From assembly GCA_902806575.1 (NCBI GenBank), contig CADCXD010000004.1, positions 1,612,001 to 1,676,000 on the forward strand: a stretch of 64,000 nt of DNA, in the 5' to 3' direction. This document shows positions 22,859 through 34,302 of the stretch, one piece after another. Positions within the stretch are counted from its first letter, which is position 1. Every line of letters starts with the position of its first letter. The DNA is from Jackrogersella multiformis. Taxonomy: Eukaryota > Ascomycota > Sordariomycetes > Xylariales > Hypoxylaceae. The notes under the pieces were generated by a model. It ran no database searches, had not been told where the DNA came from, and was given only the letters and a program-made list of their open reading frames with translations. The position numbers were made by a program, and so were the translations under genes.

Positions 22859-23609
22859 CTAAGCCTTCGTGCACGATTTATTTGCCTTAAAGCAACCCTT
22901 GCTCTCCCCGAGCGAGTCTGGAGCAGAGTCCAAGCCCTGGAACACATCGTCTAGGTTGAAATTGAAGTCATGAATTCCGCAAGCCTGCCCGATCCAGTCA
23001 CCGAAGAAGGATATGGCGTCAAGCCCGTTCTCGACGAACGTCTTGGCGCCCTCGACAGCTTTCTCGATCGCTTGGATTGAGGAACCTCCGGGCACGGCAT
23101 CGAGGCCCTCTTCGACAAGCGTCACCACGGCTGTGAGCATAACGGCGCAAATGACGTTGTCCAGCTCCGAGAGACCCTGGATGACGACATCCAGGATCGC
23201 GCCGGCAACTGCTAGGTCGCAAACGCACGTGCCCGGTGTGAATTCGTTCCCGTCGTCGTCTTTGGATACCGTACTCGGGTCGATCTGATCCCTAGGGATA
23301 CCGGGGCCCATGCACTGTATTTGATAGACTATTGTTAGATCCTTTTTTTGTTCTGGAGGGTGAATAACGGCTACTTACACCAACGGCGTTGGGGTCTGAA
23401 TTCGGATCCTGCGTGGGACACCATATCTTGCATGGAGCGAGCTCCTTTTCGGTTGGCCCAGTCGTGAAATATGAGAGGCAAATGCCTATCCTGCCGAAGT
23501 TGGCTATGGTGTCTGCATCTGAACGAGGGAGAACTGCAGCATAGCTCGGGCGAGTCGTCCCGATAAGAATGACGGTGGAGAGGTATGAGAATAATAAAGT
23601 AGACTTCAT
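22859..23609 (-). CDS. Secreted cysteine-containing protein, effector candidate
   Basis: Two exons on the minus strand, 23379..23609 and 22859..23314, give 228 aa; the 64-nt intron has GTAAGT, a CTAAC branch and TACAG. ATG 23609 starts a signal peptide (MKSTLLFSYLSTVILIG). The mature protein has about ten Cys in the pattern ICLSYF, APCKIWC, VGCMG, TCVCD, VICAV, QACGI, KGC, KSC. A central hydrophobic helical stretch (about residues 115-180; CDLAVAGAILDVVIQGLSEL) is not long enough in any one segment to call a membrane anchor with confidence. I do not recognise the family; even Cys count and secretion suggest disulfides. It sits at the edge of the 9 kb gene-poor region. Confidence 0.8.
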
Positions 23610-26600
23610 CGTGTCAAGATTGGACAATGATAGCTGTTGGAAGTAAGAAAATCGGTCTGTAAGAGGAAATAGGCTCGTCGACGTCTATTATAAAAACGCA
23701 ATGCTCGTGAGTGAGTTTGAATGAATTTGGAGTTTGGTTTGGGTTTTCCTTTACGTCGATTTTGAATATATATGCTAATACCTTTTATATATTGACCAGT
23801 TTGGCTGAGGCTGAACTCTTGAAGATTGTCCCTTGCCTTAGCAAGAGGTTACATACTATATATCAATAAATCAGGAAGCAATCAACGGATAAGATGATCC
23901 TTGTGGAGGGCACCTGGTGAGATTGGGTCATATGGTGACTATGTGTTGGTATGAGAGACATTCAGAGGCTCAACCCTAACCATCTATTTTGGAAGTCTTG
24001 TACCACCTGCTTGCTTGCGCCTTGAGGGCTACGCCAAGTCAATATACCTACCTACATTACGACGAATAGCAAACCACTTCGTGAACTAGATAGATACAAA
24101 TGAAAGGGTGGGCCAGGAAGAGTAAATGTAAAAGAATCCTGCCGGATGGCCTCTACCCGAGGTCTACTATATTGGTAAATAGAAGAAAATATTGATAGAA
24201 TATGGTAGCAAGTGCGGTGATTGGAGAGCCATATCCTGCAAGACTATAATTATGATATGGGTTGGGTATGTTGGCGAAAAAAGCAAGTCAACAGCGAGAG
24301 ATCTAGGATTCCGGCGGCTGTTTCGAAACAAAACTCAGCTGCACTAACTAACAGCCCTACTCGAGCCCTATCTCAACGTCGGGCGCTTACGCACAGGATC
24401 GTGCTTCCGCTGGAGAGTGTGACGTGGGGTGGCCGGAAATAGAAATTTGGGGTTCCTGCGCGCCCCTTGATTCGTCGGTCTTCCGCATAGCCCCCGCGGC
24501 CTCTCGCCCGCGTGCATCCGTATAATACCTATTACCCCATACAGCCCATAAGACAAACATATTTATTTATGTTTACTGCCTCCCGGAAGCTAAGAGTGCC
24601 GTTTCTTGGCACCGCGAAACCACGAAAAATATATCTATCGATATAGATTAGGAGGCCGCTCGCCGGAACCGTGATCATTGACTGATCACAAAACATACCA
24701 TCCCTACACTAGTGACAGCGTACATGTGTCTGCCTAGGCGGTGTGTTATGTACCTACCTACCTAGAGGTATGTAAGGTCTACACCTACGTAGTATGGCCC
24801 TTGCATTTTTAACGAACTATAGAAATGAGCCTGCGGGGATAACCTTGCAGAATTGACGAGAAGATACAACTGTAATACATATTAGCATAGGGATGTTAAC
24901 CAGATGTTGCCCTGGTTGGGCTGAAATACTATGTAAATATATTATCTTAAATTAAACATGAGATGAATCACAGCTAAATAGTGTTCCTAATTTGTACGAA
25001 TATCTCTAAGAATAGCTAAGTGTGTAAGAAGATAGCAAACTTAACTTAGAGGTTGAAGCTGAAAATATTATTATTGGTAAACATAAAAAAGGGGGTGGAT
25101 GTGCGTTTGAGTGAAGTCACTATCGCGTAATATGAGTAAGAATCCGACCATTAAACATCCTCCTAGACTACTATAATTAGATCTGTAGACTTGTTACATT
25201 ATTTTTACTATCGCGATTTCCCTGTTCCTCATAGCAGCATGTCCTCGTGATCCTGCTGTTTGTTAAACGTTCTCCGAGACTTCAAGCACCGCTAATGAAA
25301 ATGCCGATAGTCTGCACAGCTCGAGCACATCCCACATGCCCTGTCGATCTCCCGTCATCCGTATACGCGTCCTTAGTCTCGCCCGTGTTCTTCAATCCCG
25401 GCAGATAAATTAGCACCGGTGGGGTACTCCGGCCGCTAATTGCCGGTGCATCTGCTGCCAAGCACGGTCTCATCGGGTTTGTTGGCAATACTTGGCAACG
25501 GGATAGATACCATGACTTACCTAGACACTTAATCGATCTAGAAAGTCTATATGCATTATTGAATAGGTATCTTCGTCACTACTAGTTATAAAATAAGAAA
25601 ATGACCAGACTTCGTCCTAAGGGCTGGGCCTAGTTGCAGAGCTGGGTAGTAACCCACTATGCGGTTCACGACAGAAAACAACGAGACCGCTGAAATATAC
25701 TCGTGGTGGACCGTGGTAATAATTCTAACTAGTTTTTATTGGGCAGCATTTTACAGTCAAGCACTATTCTCCCACAGCAATGCCAAGTTTATTACCTACC
25801 AGGAGCGAGTACCCCTATTTCACAAGCTTCCGATGATAAATAATATTACCCCTTTTAACAATATTCCATCCCCTTTCTTCTAACTTAGGAGCCATATTCA
25901 CCGAAAGATAAAATATAAGCTATAAACTGGGTGGTTTATATTATATGGTGAAGCCTCTAGTAACATTAGATATATAAAATAGGGGAACTAGTTTGTTTCT
26001 ATTCTTATTAAACTCATTGGTTTTATGACAAATAAGATCTGTGAACATATCGAGCTTTGAACTTATCCATACAGGTAGTTTGTAGAGGTGTTTTTTAATA
26101 TTCGTGATGGGAAGTGCCATAAGGCAGATCTTGCGATACGGGTAATAACTACGTTGTTGCGCAAGGGGCTTTAAACCTATCCCCATAGACCGTGCTATAC
26201 ATATAGGAATATAGGAACATGCCTTTGTTTACTTTGTCTCAAGTGTATCCCTTCCCACGGAGTACACCGATTCCCCTAACACGCTTTCTTATGAGAAACA
26301 TAGTAATGTTCTGGGAGAAAGTGACATTTCCATGGTCTGCCTATAATACTATTTCCTTTTGCAGTTCGTGTTAATCTTAGGCATATGTTCTGTTTAATAG
26401 TGTTTACTACTTATGTTGTATATAGGGACTCTCTTTCGCGTATCATATCTACTGTGATGCTATAGCAAAACAAGTGTAGCTTAACTACCGTGATTTGCAG
26501 CTTTTAACTTAGTCTCTAGTTACTATATCATCCCCTCTCTTTTAATATATGAAATATAATGACTTATTTATGCTACTTTGGGCTTCAAACAAGGAGTCTC

Positions 26601-27180
26601 ACGATAATTAAACTAATAATTTGTAAGTCATATCGTATCCTATCCAATGTGAAACTATAACCTCCTATTATAAACTATTTAACACCATCGTACAAAATAG
26701 CATAAAAGAAACTCATAATATTTCCCAATCAGAAAACTATTATAATATAATACATAGTGTATGTCTCCAATCTTAATTATATACACTTACTCGGGCTTAC
26801 ATTAATTCTTTAACTAATTGTTTTAACCTACCTAGTTGGCTACTTACCCCTAGGTGATAGTCACTTTTTTGACGGGTACTCGAATTCCTGACCATATTTA
26901 TTGTATTGTTTCTTTTCATCATGGTTCGATTTCAATAATACTATGCACAGCTTTGACTTTGGAGTACATTGAATCTTTTATATGACCCACACGCCCACTA
27001 ACAACAGTAACTTAGCCTCTACGCCTATGTGAGTCTGGCGTATCTTTAATCTGGTTTCGGATATCTTGTCCTCTATGGAGCTAGGTAGTCTTAGCATCAT
27101 GCACGAGAAATTGGTATTTAAAATTACTAGAATGACGTTTCTTAGTTGTGGTGGGGATATGCTCAAGACGTTTGGCCGGC

Positions 27181-27194
27181 GTGACGTAAGTCAC
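27181..27194. repeat. Inverted repeat GTGAC-GTAA-GTCAC
   Basis: Five-bp arms around a 4-bp centre, resembling a CRE/bZIP-like site. No gene start is nearby, so significance is unclear. Confidence 0.6.
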
Positions 27195-27290
27195 TTGGCG
27201 ACAAGCCCCCCGCGAATAGATAAAATTCGGAAGATTTGAGCGGCTTGGGGTTCGGGACATGCAACGGTTGTAAATCGCGAAGCGGATGGG

Positions 27291-27310
27291 TTCGATTTGT
27301 GCAAATCGAA
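27291..27310. repeat. 20-bp near-perfect palindrome
   Basis: Arms TTCGATTTG and CAAATCGAA flank a TG centre. It lies 97 bp from the GTGAC inverted repeat. Confidence 0.8.
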
Positions 27311-28830
27311 ATGAATATTTTGCACTACGTTGACAGTGTACCAAGGAGTGTCGCCGGCGGCAAGGCGGAGAATAAACAGCTCGTCCGGTTTCAAGACCAT
27401 CCATGTGTTCTAGTCCCGAACACGTGGGAAATGTCTAGCCTGGTTTATTGTCCTGTTGCACCATGAAATATCCGCGGTGGAAGATGTAGCATATTGAATC
27501 ACCGGCGGTCTTCACGGAGCCACAAGTCGGACAGGCATTGAATCTTGAGCCATTGAAGTAGAAGTACATACAATAGGTATGTTTTAAGATCTGCATGTAG
27601 CAGTTGGCAGTTGCAGAGCGATGGAAATGGTATGATAACTCTTGGCCACAACAGCATCAACCAAGAATGACGCGTGTTTGGAAAAGAAGCTGACGAACCG
27701 TGGACGGAGATCCATAAACCTAGTCGCAAATCGAGGACCGCACCTCTTGGGAGTATGGATGGAGCTCACGCCTCCGTCGTCGTCGCTGGGGAAGTGGATT
27801 GGACCGCGCAGGGGCCGAATACATACAAGAGTTCCTGAGGGGTTTCCATTCAGAGTACAACTTTGCGTTATGATCAACAGCGGAGAAGACAATTTATCAA
27901 TCTTAATGATGGCCTTCTCAATAGGGTACAGAGGACCTGCCTGATCGACATAACACCTTCTTAGTTGCTTGTATTGGATTATAGATCGACCCGTCTTCAA
28001 CCCACCGATTGGGTCCTTGTTAGATGCCCTCCGTGTTTCACATCCAGACTCTTAGAGGTGTTACTAGCCAGTAGGAGCACGTCTGCACAGCCGCAGCGGC
28101 ATTGCCTAGAGTAGGCTAGCAGGCTAGGTACGGTGGGCTGTAGATCTTAAATGTTCAGCCGCCTACCATGTCAGTATGTGAGCAAAACCCCAAAATGGTT
28201 GCTAAAGTATTGTCTGCTATTACCTATCGGCTAACCCGATCGGCGGTTTGCAGAGGCATCAAGCTGCGAAACGGTGCCTGAGGCTCCGTCTTTGGCTGAA
28301 GGATGCCTCCGGATTATGCTAGGTACCTTAGGTAGGTAGGTACCAACCAGCTAGCTGCATATGAACGAATGCATTGCGTCTGCCCCTTTTGCAGTATCTG
28401 CCAGTCTGCTTCTCGGTGGCAAGACCGAGAATAGTTTCCTACTACACTACTCCTCGGTGCCATCGTGGGGATTCCCAACCGACCAACAGAACTACGGAAC
28501 TGGAAGGTCAAGTAGTACAGTCCCTCACATAAAAGGGGGAATCCCGGAAGTTGTCCGAGTCGTACATCTGGGGCCGAGCGATCGAGTAGTGTAGGGTAGG
28601 TAGTTGTGTAAGCTCGCACCAATCGCGTATGGGGAAGTTACCAGGCTTATGGTAACATCCTGTATGTGCATTAGGTCAGAAACTCAGAGACACACTTTGT
28701 CCTCTGTCAGAAGCTTAATTGTAAACGCTGGCAGGCTGGATGGTACCGTATTTAGGATGATTATAGATCTAATAATAATACCTACAGTATTCCATACAAT
28801 AATATTTTCTTAGCCGAACCTACTGCATGC

Positions 28831-28848
28831 GTATGCGTATGCGTATGC
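28831..28848. repeat. (GTATGC)3 microsatellite
   Basis: Three tandem GTATGC hexamers preceded by a related GCATGC. Confidence 0.9.
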
Positions 28849-28928
28849 TTACCTTGACGAACTGACGTATCGTTAATTTGTGGTTTTACTATGTAGTAAT
28901 TCCCTCCGCCTTGGTTGCAAAGTGAACC

Positions 28929-29114
28929 TTGGAACTTGCGGCAATGTTTGGGAGAGCACACAATCTTGAAGGCACATATCACGGCGGCTGGGTGCGTACA
29001 GACATGGGAGGTTTGCTAATACTAGCCAATCATGCTGTCTCATCGGCAATTGAGCCAACTATTAGGCACATTGCGACGGGTTTAGGCGTGGAAGTTTCCA
29101 CCATAGAGAACTAA
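28929..29114 (+). pseudogene. Possible relic of a short-chain dehydrogenase C-terminus
   Basis: A 61-codon frame without ATG includes YHGGWVRTDMGG, which closely resembles the HPGWVxTDMGG block near the C-terminus of many fungal short-chain dehydrogenases. No Rossmann glycine motif or YxxxK was found upstream, so if real this is a fragment. It could be chance similarity in a gene-poor region. Confidence 0.25.
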
Positions 29115-30654
29115 CGAGTTGCCGATGCCAAGTCCTCTTAATCACCACCGGAACATGTGCCCTTGAAGGTCTGGAAAAGCGGCAAATTCCAACCTACTCA
29201 ACCTACTGCTTTACATACCCAGATACCTAGGTAAGGTAGGTAGTATACCAACAGGCGTTGTTGAGAGTGAATAAGTCGCGACGCTTCTAGAAGCTCTAGA
29301 AGTGGTAAAAATTAAGTAGACGACGGACTCGCAGTAACACCCTTAAAGCGGAAACGTTGTAAGCCATTATCCCGTCATCACTTACATAGTAGGAATCGCA
29401 GGCATCGTTATCTTGGTGTATTCGTGGATGTTGACCCCAGAGCGGATCCATTGACGGAATCGACCCCTGATCTGCTGCTGTGCCACGAATGGCGAACAAG
29501 GAAAATAAAAATTGGCAGCTCATTTTTATTTTCTTAATTTTCCTAATTTTCTAAAACGGGTCTGCGAGCGGGTATCCAGTAGCATCCCGCAGCTTCGGAG
29601 ATAGGTTCATCTCCATCGATAAAGAGACACTTTCTTCAGCTTACGTGCCAGTGTGCGATCTTGTTCTAGGCATCTTTGGTATTCGCGATTAATAAATGTT
29701 GACAAACACCATATTCGATTCGACGAGCGATGAGCCGATGTTGATATGTACGTCCCTGACACAAGACATAAATAGCATCAGCAGCATACATAGCTGCATA
29801 ACAGGCCATAAGGAAAGGGTGGTCAAAAGAATTGACGTCCATAATTAAAGAAATCTCGCCGAACTAGAACCAAGTACCTACTAGGTATTATGTAGTAGGC
29901 AAAGCGAGACATTCGAAACGAAAGCCCCACAGCTTACGAATGCTTCTCCCTAATCGTGGTTATGGGCGTGTGGGCTTAGAATTGTTTAGACCAACGACGT
30001 AATGATCTTCAGTTGGTAAGCCATCTAGGGATTCCTGACTTGGCTAGTCGGGATAGGAATTTGAAGAGATGGTGGTTTAAACACTGTGCTATGTATACAT
30101 GTGGACATACCTACTTTAGGTACCCAGCTTAATAAGAAGATAACGATGTTATTCCTTGAAGTTTGGATTTAAATATAAAAAGAGAGTTTATAAGGTAGGA
30201 AAAGAAGCTTTTCCAAACTCGTGTCTAGACCTTCGATTAAAGCAATTCATCCTATCTATATGCCTAGGTCGGTACCTATTTTAATAAAAACTCTATTGAA
30301 ATTAGATATACGTAACCTTCTTCTTAAATAGTTCTAGATTAACCTTAGTGCATTTAAGAGGACAAACAATTGGTAGCGAGAGGACGGGACTTGAAATCCC
30401 CAAACATCTACCTAAATAAATAAATACCAGTTGAAACTTGACATACATACACACCACGAAGTGTACACAATGGTGGTCACAGCAACTTATGATGTTGACG
30501 TCAACCTTGGAACTTGTCACCTTTTCCCGTCGATTATCCATGCAATGTAATCTATTGATTCGTCAGCCTTTTTTTCTTTTTTCCTTTTTTTTTTTGCTGA
30601 TGTTCTAAATTCAGACATACTGACAATTCTGTCCTTCGTGTTGGAATTTAGCAC

Positions 30655-30672
30655 AATCGGATAGGAGACCCT
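30655..30672. repeat. 18-bp dispersed repeat, copy 1
   Basis: AATCGGATAGGAGACCCT, identical to 60482-60499 in the same orientation. It is followed here by GGCGACC-type short direct repeats. Confidence 0.9.
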
Positions 30673-32640
30673 GGGCGACCCTAGGCGACCGACCCATGGA
30701 GCCCATGGCGAAAAGATCGCCGCAAGTACCGCTAGCTATCAAGGAAAACCAATGACGATGACGGCATTTCTCTTCAAATCCTCAAACCAGCCCGAATAAC
30801 CCACTACTACCTACCACAACCATTATCTACTACTTAGGTAAGTAGGTAATAGCCACCTGCCACCATCGTGACTGAGGAATCTGTCAGTCCTAGATGTGAT
30901 TAGGTGTTTGTTATTAATGGAGCAGGTATGTTAGGTACCTAGGTAAACAGCAAGGTTACGGTGCTATCCGTCAATGCAATATATACACACCACCTTTATT
31001 TCTATCTACCTCTGGGTACATAATGCATAAGTAATTCAAAGCTTGGAACTTGGAAATATCACAAGCCACCATTGAACCACCTTCGTCACTACGTAGAATT
31101 TCACGTACTTATCACCTGGGCAGCCTGCTTACTAGCTACCTAGGTAGGCATTCGTGGTAAATGGTGTCAACACCTATTAACGACTTATACGACGTCGTTT
31201 TATAAAATCGACTACATTGCTTAGTAGATTGTTAGGTACTTGAGGGATCTACATATGCAGATACACTACAGCCTGTACAATACGGCGCCCGACTGAGGGC
31301 TGTTACAAGTTAAAAGCCTCTATACCAAGCGAAAATACTGATAATTACCTAGCTGCCTAGGTATATTGAAGCGTACATACCAAGGAGATAGCGTTGCTGC
31401 TCCTAGGCAATCTGCGCCTATCAATGCAATTAATCACATTAATCACATTGATACACACTAAATACATCAGCCTAGATAAAGAAAAACGCCCGCCAACCAA
31501 GCTTGAAATATACCATGTACTCCATGTAGGTAATAAATCGTCAACGGTGCCGTATTGCTTACCTACTACGTACCTGTGTACTTATTTATACCTAGGTAGT
31601 GTAGTGTAGTCTGAACTTCTGAACCCCTCCCGAGCCGCTAAAATCAGTGTACCTAGATTAATCAAACCATTGGAACGCATAACCCAATTGGTTTTTTTAA
31701 ATACACTTTTCACTACGTAGGTATGTGCTTACAGAAGTACACTATTCTTGGAAGTTGAATTATCTGATTGGTTTATAGTTGATCCCGCTCCTTTCTCTTC
31801 TTTACCTACCTATTCGAGGTCTCCTATGGAAGTCCTGGTCGCTCTAGCTCTTTACTATAAGCTCGCTCTCTCCTTGGTGTGGCAGTTTCCGGTTTGCCTC
31901 TTCCAGGGCAGCAGGGTTATACCTAGGCACTACGCATGGGAACCTTGGAAGTACTGTATACTGTATCGAATGTATCTTTCGGCCACGGATCTAATACGAA
32001 TCCCTGCAACCTCCAATTTATCGAACCCCTAATCGCTCTCACCCGTTACATTGTGGCCATTTTAGCACTCGCGTACCTGCTACATGCACTGCAGTGCGGC
32101 CTCTACTAGTTTCCGCTTGTAGCACGGAACTGACCCCCCTGTCAAGCTTGTTTCTTTTCTCACCTTTTACCATCCATCCCTTCCCTTACTACTATTAATT
32201 GATCTCTCCTTTTTCCTTTTTCTACTGTTGGTTCCTCCTTCCCGTCCTTCGCTTTGCTGTTTCTTTCTTCTTCAACATTGAAATAAATAAAAACATTCCT
32301 TCTTTGCTTCATCACTTCTGATACGTGCCCTACACGTCAGAAGGGTTCGAGCGTTTCGCTTTCTTTCATCCCTCAACTCAACTTTCCCTCTCCCTTTTGT
32401 GTGTGTGAGGCGTCATTCGTTATCCATTACTTCGAGGTTGTTGAAAGCCAGCAACCAGCAAAATTTCCGAATAGTAACTGTTCCACTGACATCGATTGTC
32501 AGCCGTCGCGCCGCATGCCAAGCCAACATACACGGAACTCGCTGATAACCGTCATTAAGTAGCTGGACGGTTGACACCTTTTTTGGATTATAATCAAAAC
32601 CATTGATAGTATACCGGTCCTGGCAAGCAGTCACGAGGGA

Positions 32641-34302
32641 ATGACGATGGGAGCGAAAATGCCCTCTTCGCATCAGAGGTTCTTCAGCATGCGGAACCCC
32701 TTCTCGAGATGCGTTCTTTTCGCCGTTGCATTGCTGATCCTTCTCGCCATAACCTGGAAGTCCGATCGTATAGAGGATGTCGGCTCGCGGATAGTGAAAG
32801 CAGCTTCCACCCACAACAATAAGGGCAATGTGCAAGAACAACAACAACAACCGCTAGGCGATGCTCCACAAGCGACCGACAAGGACATCGTACCGGTGTC
32901 AAACCACGTAATGGATTGCAGTATCAATTCTACCCACATGGGCGAGCTGAAGGCAAAATATGAGCTTGGGGACATGTTCCAGTACCTGAAGCGATATGTC
33001 AAGATCAACCGCGAGCCCATCGCTCGAAAATCGATCACCAAGGTCGCCCAGCAATTCCTCCCTAACTCCTTTACTACTGTTGACTTGCAACACCCGAGCA
33101 ACTACGGTAATGAACAATGCGTTGACCCGCTCCAAGTTCCGGTTGCCCAATCGCCATACCCTGCTACTGGTAACCTGTCCGACTTCATGTTTGGTGTGTC
33201 GACTACATTCAAGCGATTCAGCTCTGATAAGACGAGCCCGGTCAACGAATGGACATATTGGTTAACTGACGGGAAGGGAAACTCTAACGGTGGCAAATTG
33301 GTTTTGTTGCTGCTAGATGCTACCGAGGACCAAATCCTACATGCGAGGACAATACTACACCACGCTGGAATTGACGTCGATGTCTACCATTCGGATTCAT
33401 CTATGGAGATGGCTGTTCGCTACCTAACCCTCATACCGACACTATACAACCATCCTGAACGACAGTTCAAGAAGTGGCTCGTGTCATGTGATGATGACAC
33501 CTTCTTCCCTAGTGTTCACGCACTAACAAAGAAATTTGAGGCTTATGATCCCAATGATATGCTTTACATCGGTACCTTGTCCGAGGATGTCAACAATGTT
33601 GATCGTCACGGCTCACAGGCCTTCGGTGGTGCTGGTGTGTTTTTATCCGTGCCACTGGCAGCACAGATTACAAAAGACTACGAGACATGCAAGACGGACG
33701 AGAAGATTCATGAGTCAAACTCGGGCTGGGGTCCTCAGGGTGATATCCTTCTCCGCAAGTGCATCTACGAAAACACAGATGTACGCCTGTCTATCCTTCG
33801 CGGATTATATCAGCTTGATCTGTACGGTGACCCATCTGGTTTCTACGAGTCGGGTATTAAACCCATCTCCCTTCATCACTTCAAGGGTGGCGGGTGGCAC
33901 TCTGCTCTGCCGTGGGAGTACACCAAGATCGCTCACATCTGTGGCGAGGATTGCACTCTTCAACGGTTCCAGACGAGCGATAACTACATTATTTCGACAG
34001 GATTTAGTGTCGCTTACTACCCCCAAGGCATAAACTTCAACCTTGCCCAGATGGAACGAACATTTGCCGCCGCGCCGCAGGATAAAGGATGGAACCTGGA
34101 CTACGTTTTCGACCCGCAGCGGCCTAGTCTTTTAAAGAGTGGCCGTAAAATGAGCTGGGACCTGCAAGAGGCGCACGTCAACGAGGACAATACAGTCACC
34201 CATGTTTATGTGCGAAAGGCCAATGACTGGAGATGGGTCGACCAAAACGGCGAGCCGATGACCCAGCTCGATGGTGTAATAGAGCTTATTTGGGTCCCGT
34301 AA
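32641..34302 (+). CDS. Fringe-like glycosyltransferase (GT31/DUF604 type), type II membrane protein
   Basis: Single-exon gene of 553 aa. A short cytosolic N-terminus is followed by a signal-anchor helix (CVLFAVALLILLAITW, about residues 24-39) and a Gln/Asn-rich stem, a Golgi type II topology. The catalytic region (about 175-440) contains LVLLLLDATEDQ, the metal-binding DDD motif in WLVSCDDDTFFP (about residue 283), FGGAGVFLSVPLA and WGPQGDILLRKC, followed by ISLHHFKGGGW, all typical of fungal fringe-related transferases. Donor and acceptor sugars are not predictable; a role in protein or wall glycosylation is inference. The leader is long and pyrimidine-rich, and the gene borders the gene-poor region. 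Confidence 0.88.
   Translation: MTMGAKMPSSHQRFFSMRNPFSRCVLFAVALLILLAITWKSDRIEDVGSRIVKAASTHNNKGNVQEQQQQPLGDAPQATDKDIVPVSNHVMDCSINSTHMGELKAKYELGDMFQYLKRYVKINREPIARKSITKVAQQFLPNSFTTVDLQHPSNYGNEQCVDPLQVPVAQSPYPATGNLSDFMFGVSTTFKRFSSDKTSPVNEWTYWLTDGKGNSNGGKLVLLLLDATEDQILHARTILHHAGIDVDVYHSDSSMEMAVRYLTLIPTLYNHPERQFKKWLVSCDDDTFFPSVHALTKKFEAYDPNDMLYIGTLSEDVNNVDRHGSQAFGGAGVFLSVPLAAQITKDYETCKTDEKIHESNSGWGPQGDILLRKCIYENTDVRLSILRGLYQLDLYGDPSGFYESGIKPISLHHFKGGGWHSALPWEYTKIAHICGEDCTLQRFQTSDNYIISTGFSVAYYPQGINFNLAQMERTFAAAPQDKGWNLDYVFDPQRPSLLKSGRKMSWDLQEAHVNEDNTVTHVYVRKANDWRWVDQNGEPMTQLDGVIELIWVP

Larger units (their letters stand above)
23610..32640. other. 9 kb AT-rich gene-poor region
   Basis: No convincing gene in about 9 kb. 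Sequence from about 25.5 to 27.0 kb is especially AT/TA-rich, as expected of old repeat-induced point mutation, though I did not compute indices. Somewhat GC-richer islands occur at about 25.28-25.50, 27.18-28.0 and 28.2-28.6 kb and contain only short frames. A possible dehydrogenase relic is at 28929-29114. Motifs AACCTTGGAA (three copies) and ACCTAGGTA (five or more) cluster here, and one copy of an 18-bp repeat is at 30655. No transposase, reverse transcriptase or long terminal repeat was recognised. Confidence 0.6.

Noticed and set aside
24460..24560. GC-rich stretch considered as a tRNA or small RNA gene
   Set aside because: No B-box GGTTCRANNCC and no cloverleaf could be drawn. No tRNA was found elsewhere in the window either.
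25659..26190. Short hydrophobic frames in the AT-rich region as possible genes
   Set aside because: No ATG context, no family similarity, and composition typical of AT-rich noncoding DNA.
27584..28000. Overlapping 100- and 138-codon frames on opposite strands
   Set aside because: Neither has recognisable motifs; kept only as part of a GC-richer island.
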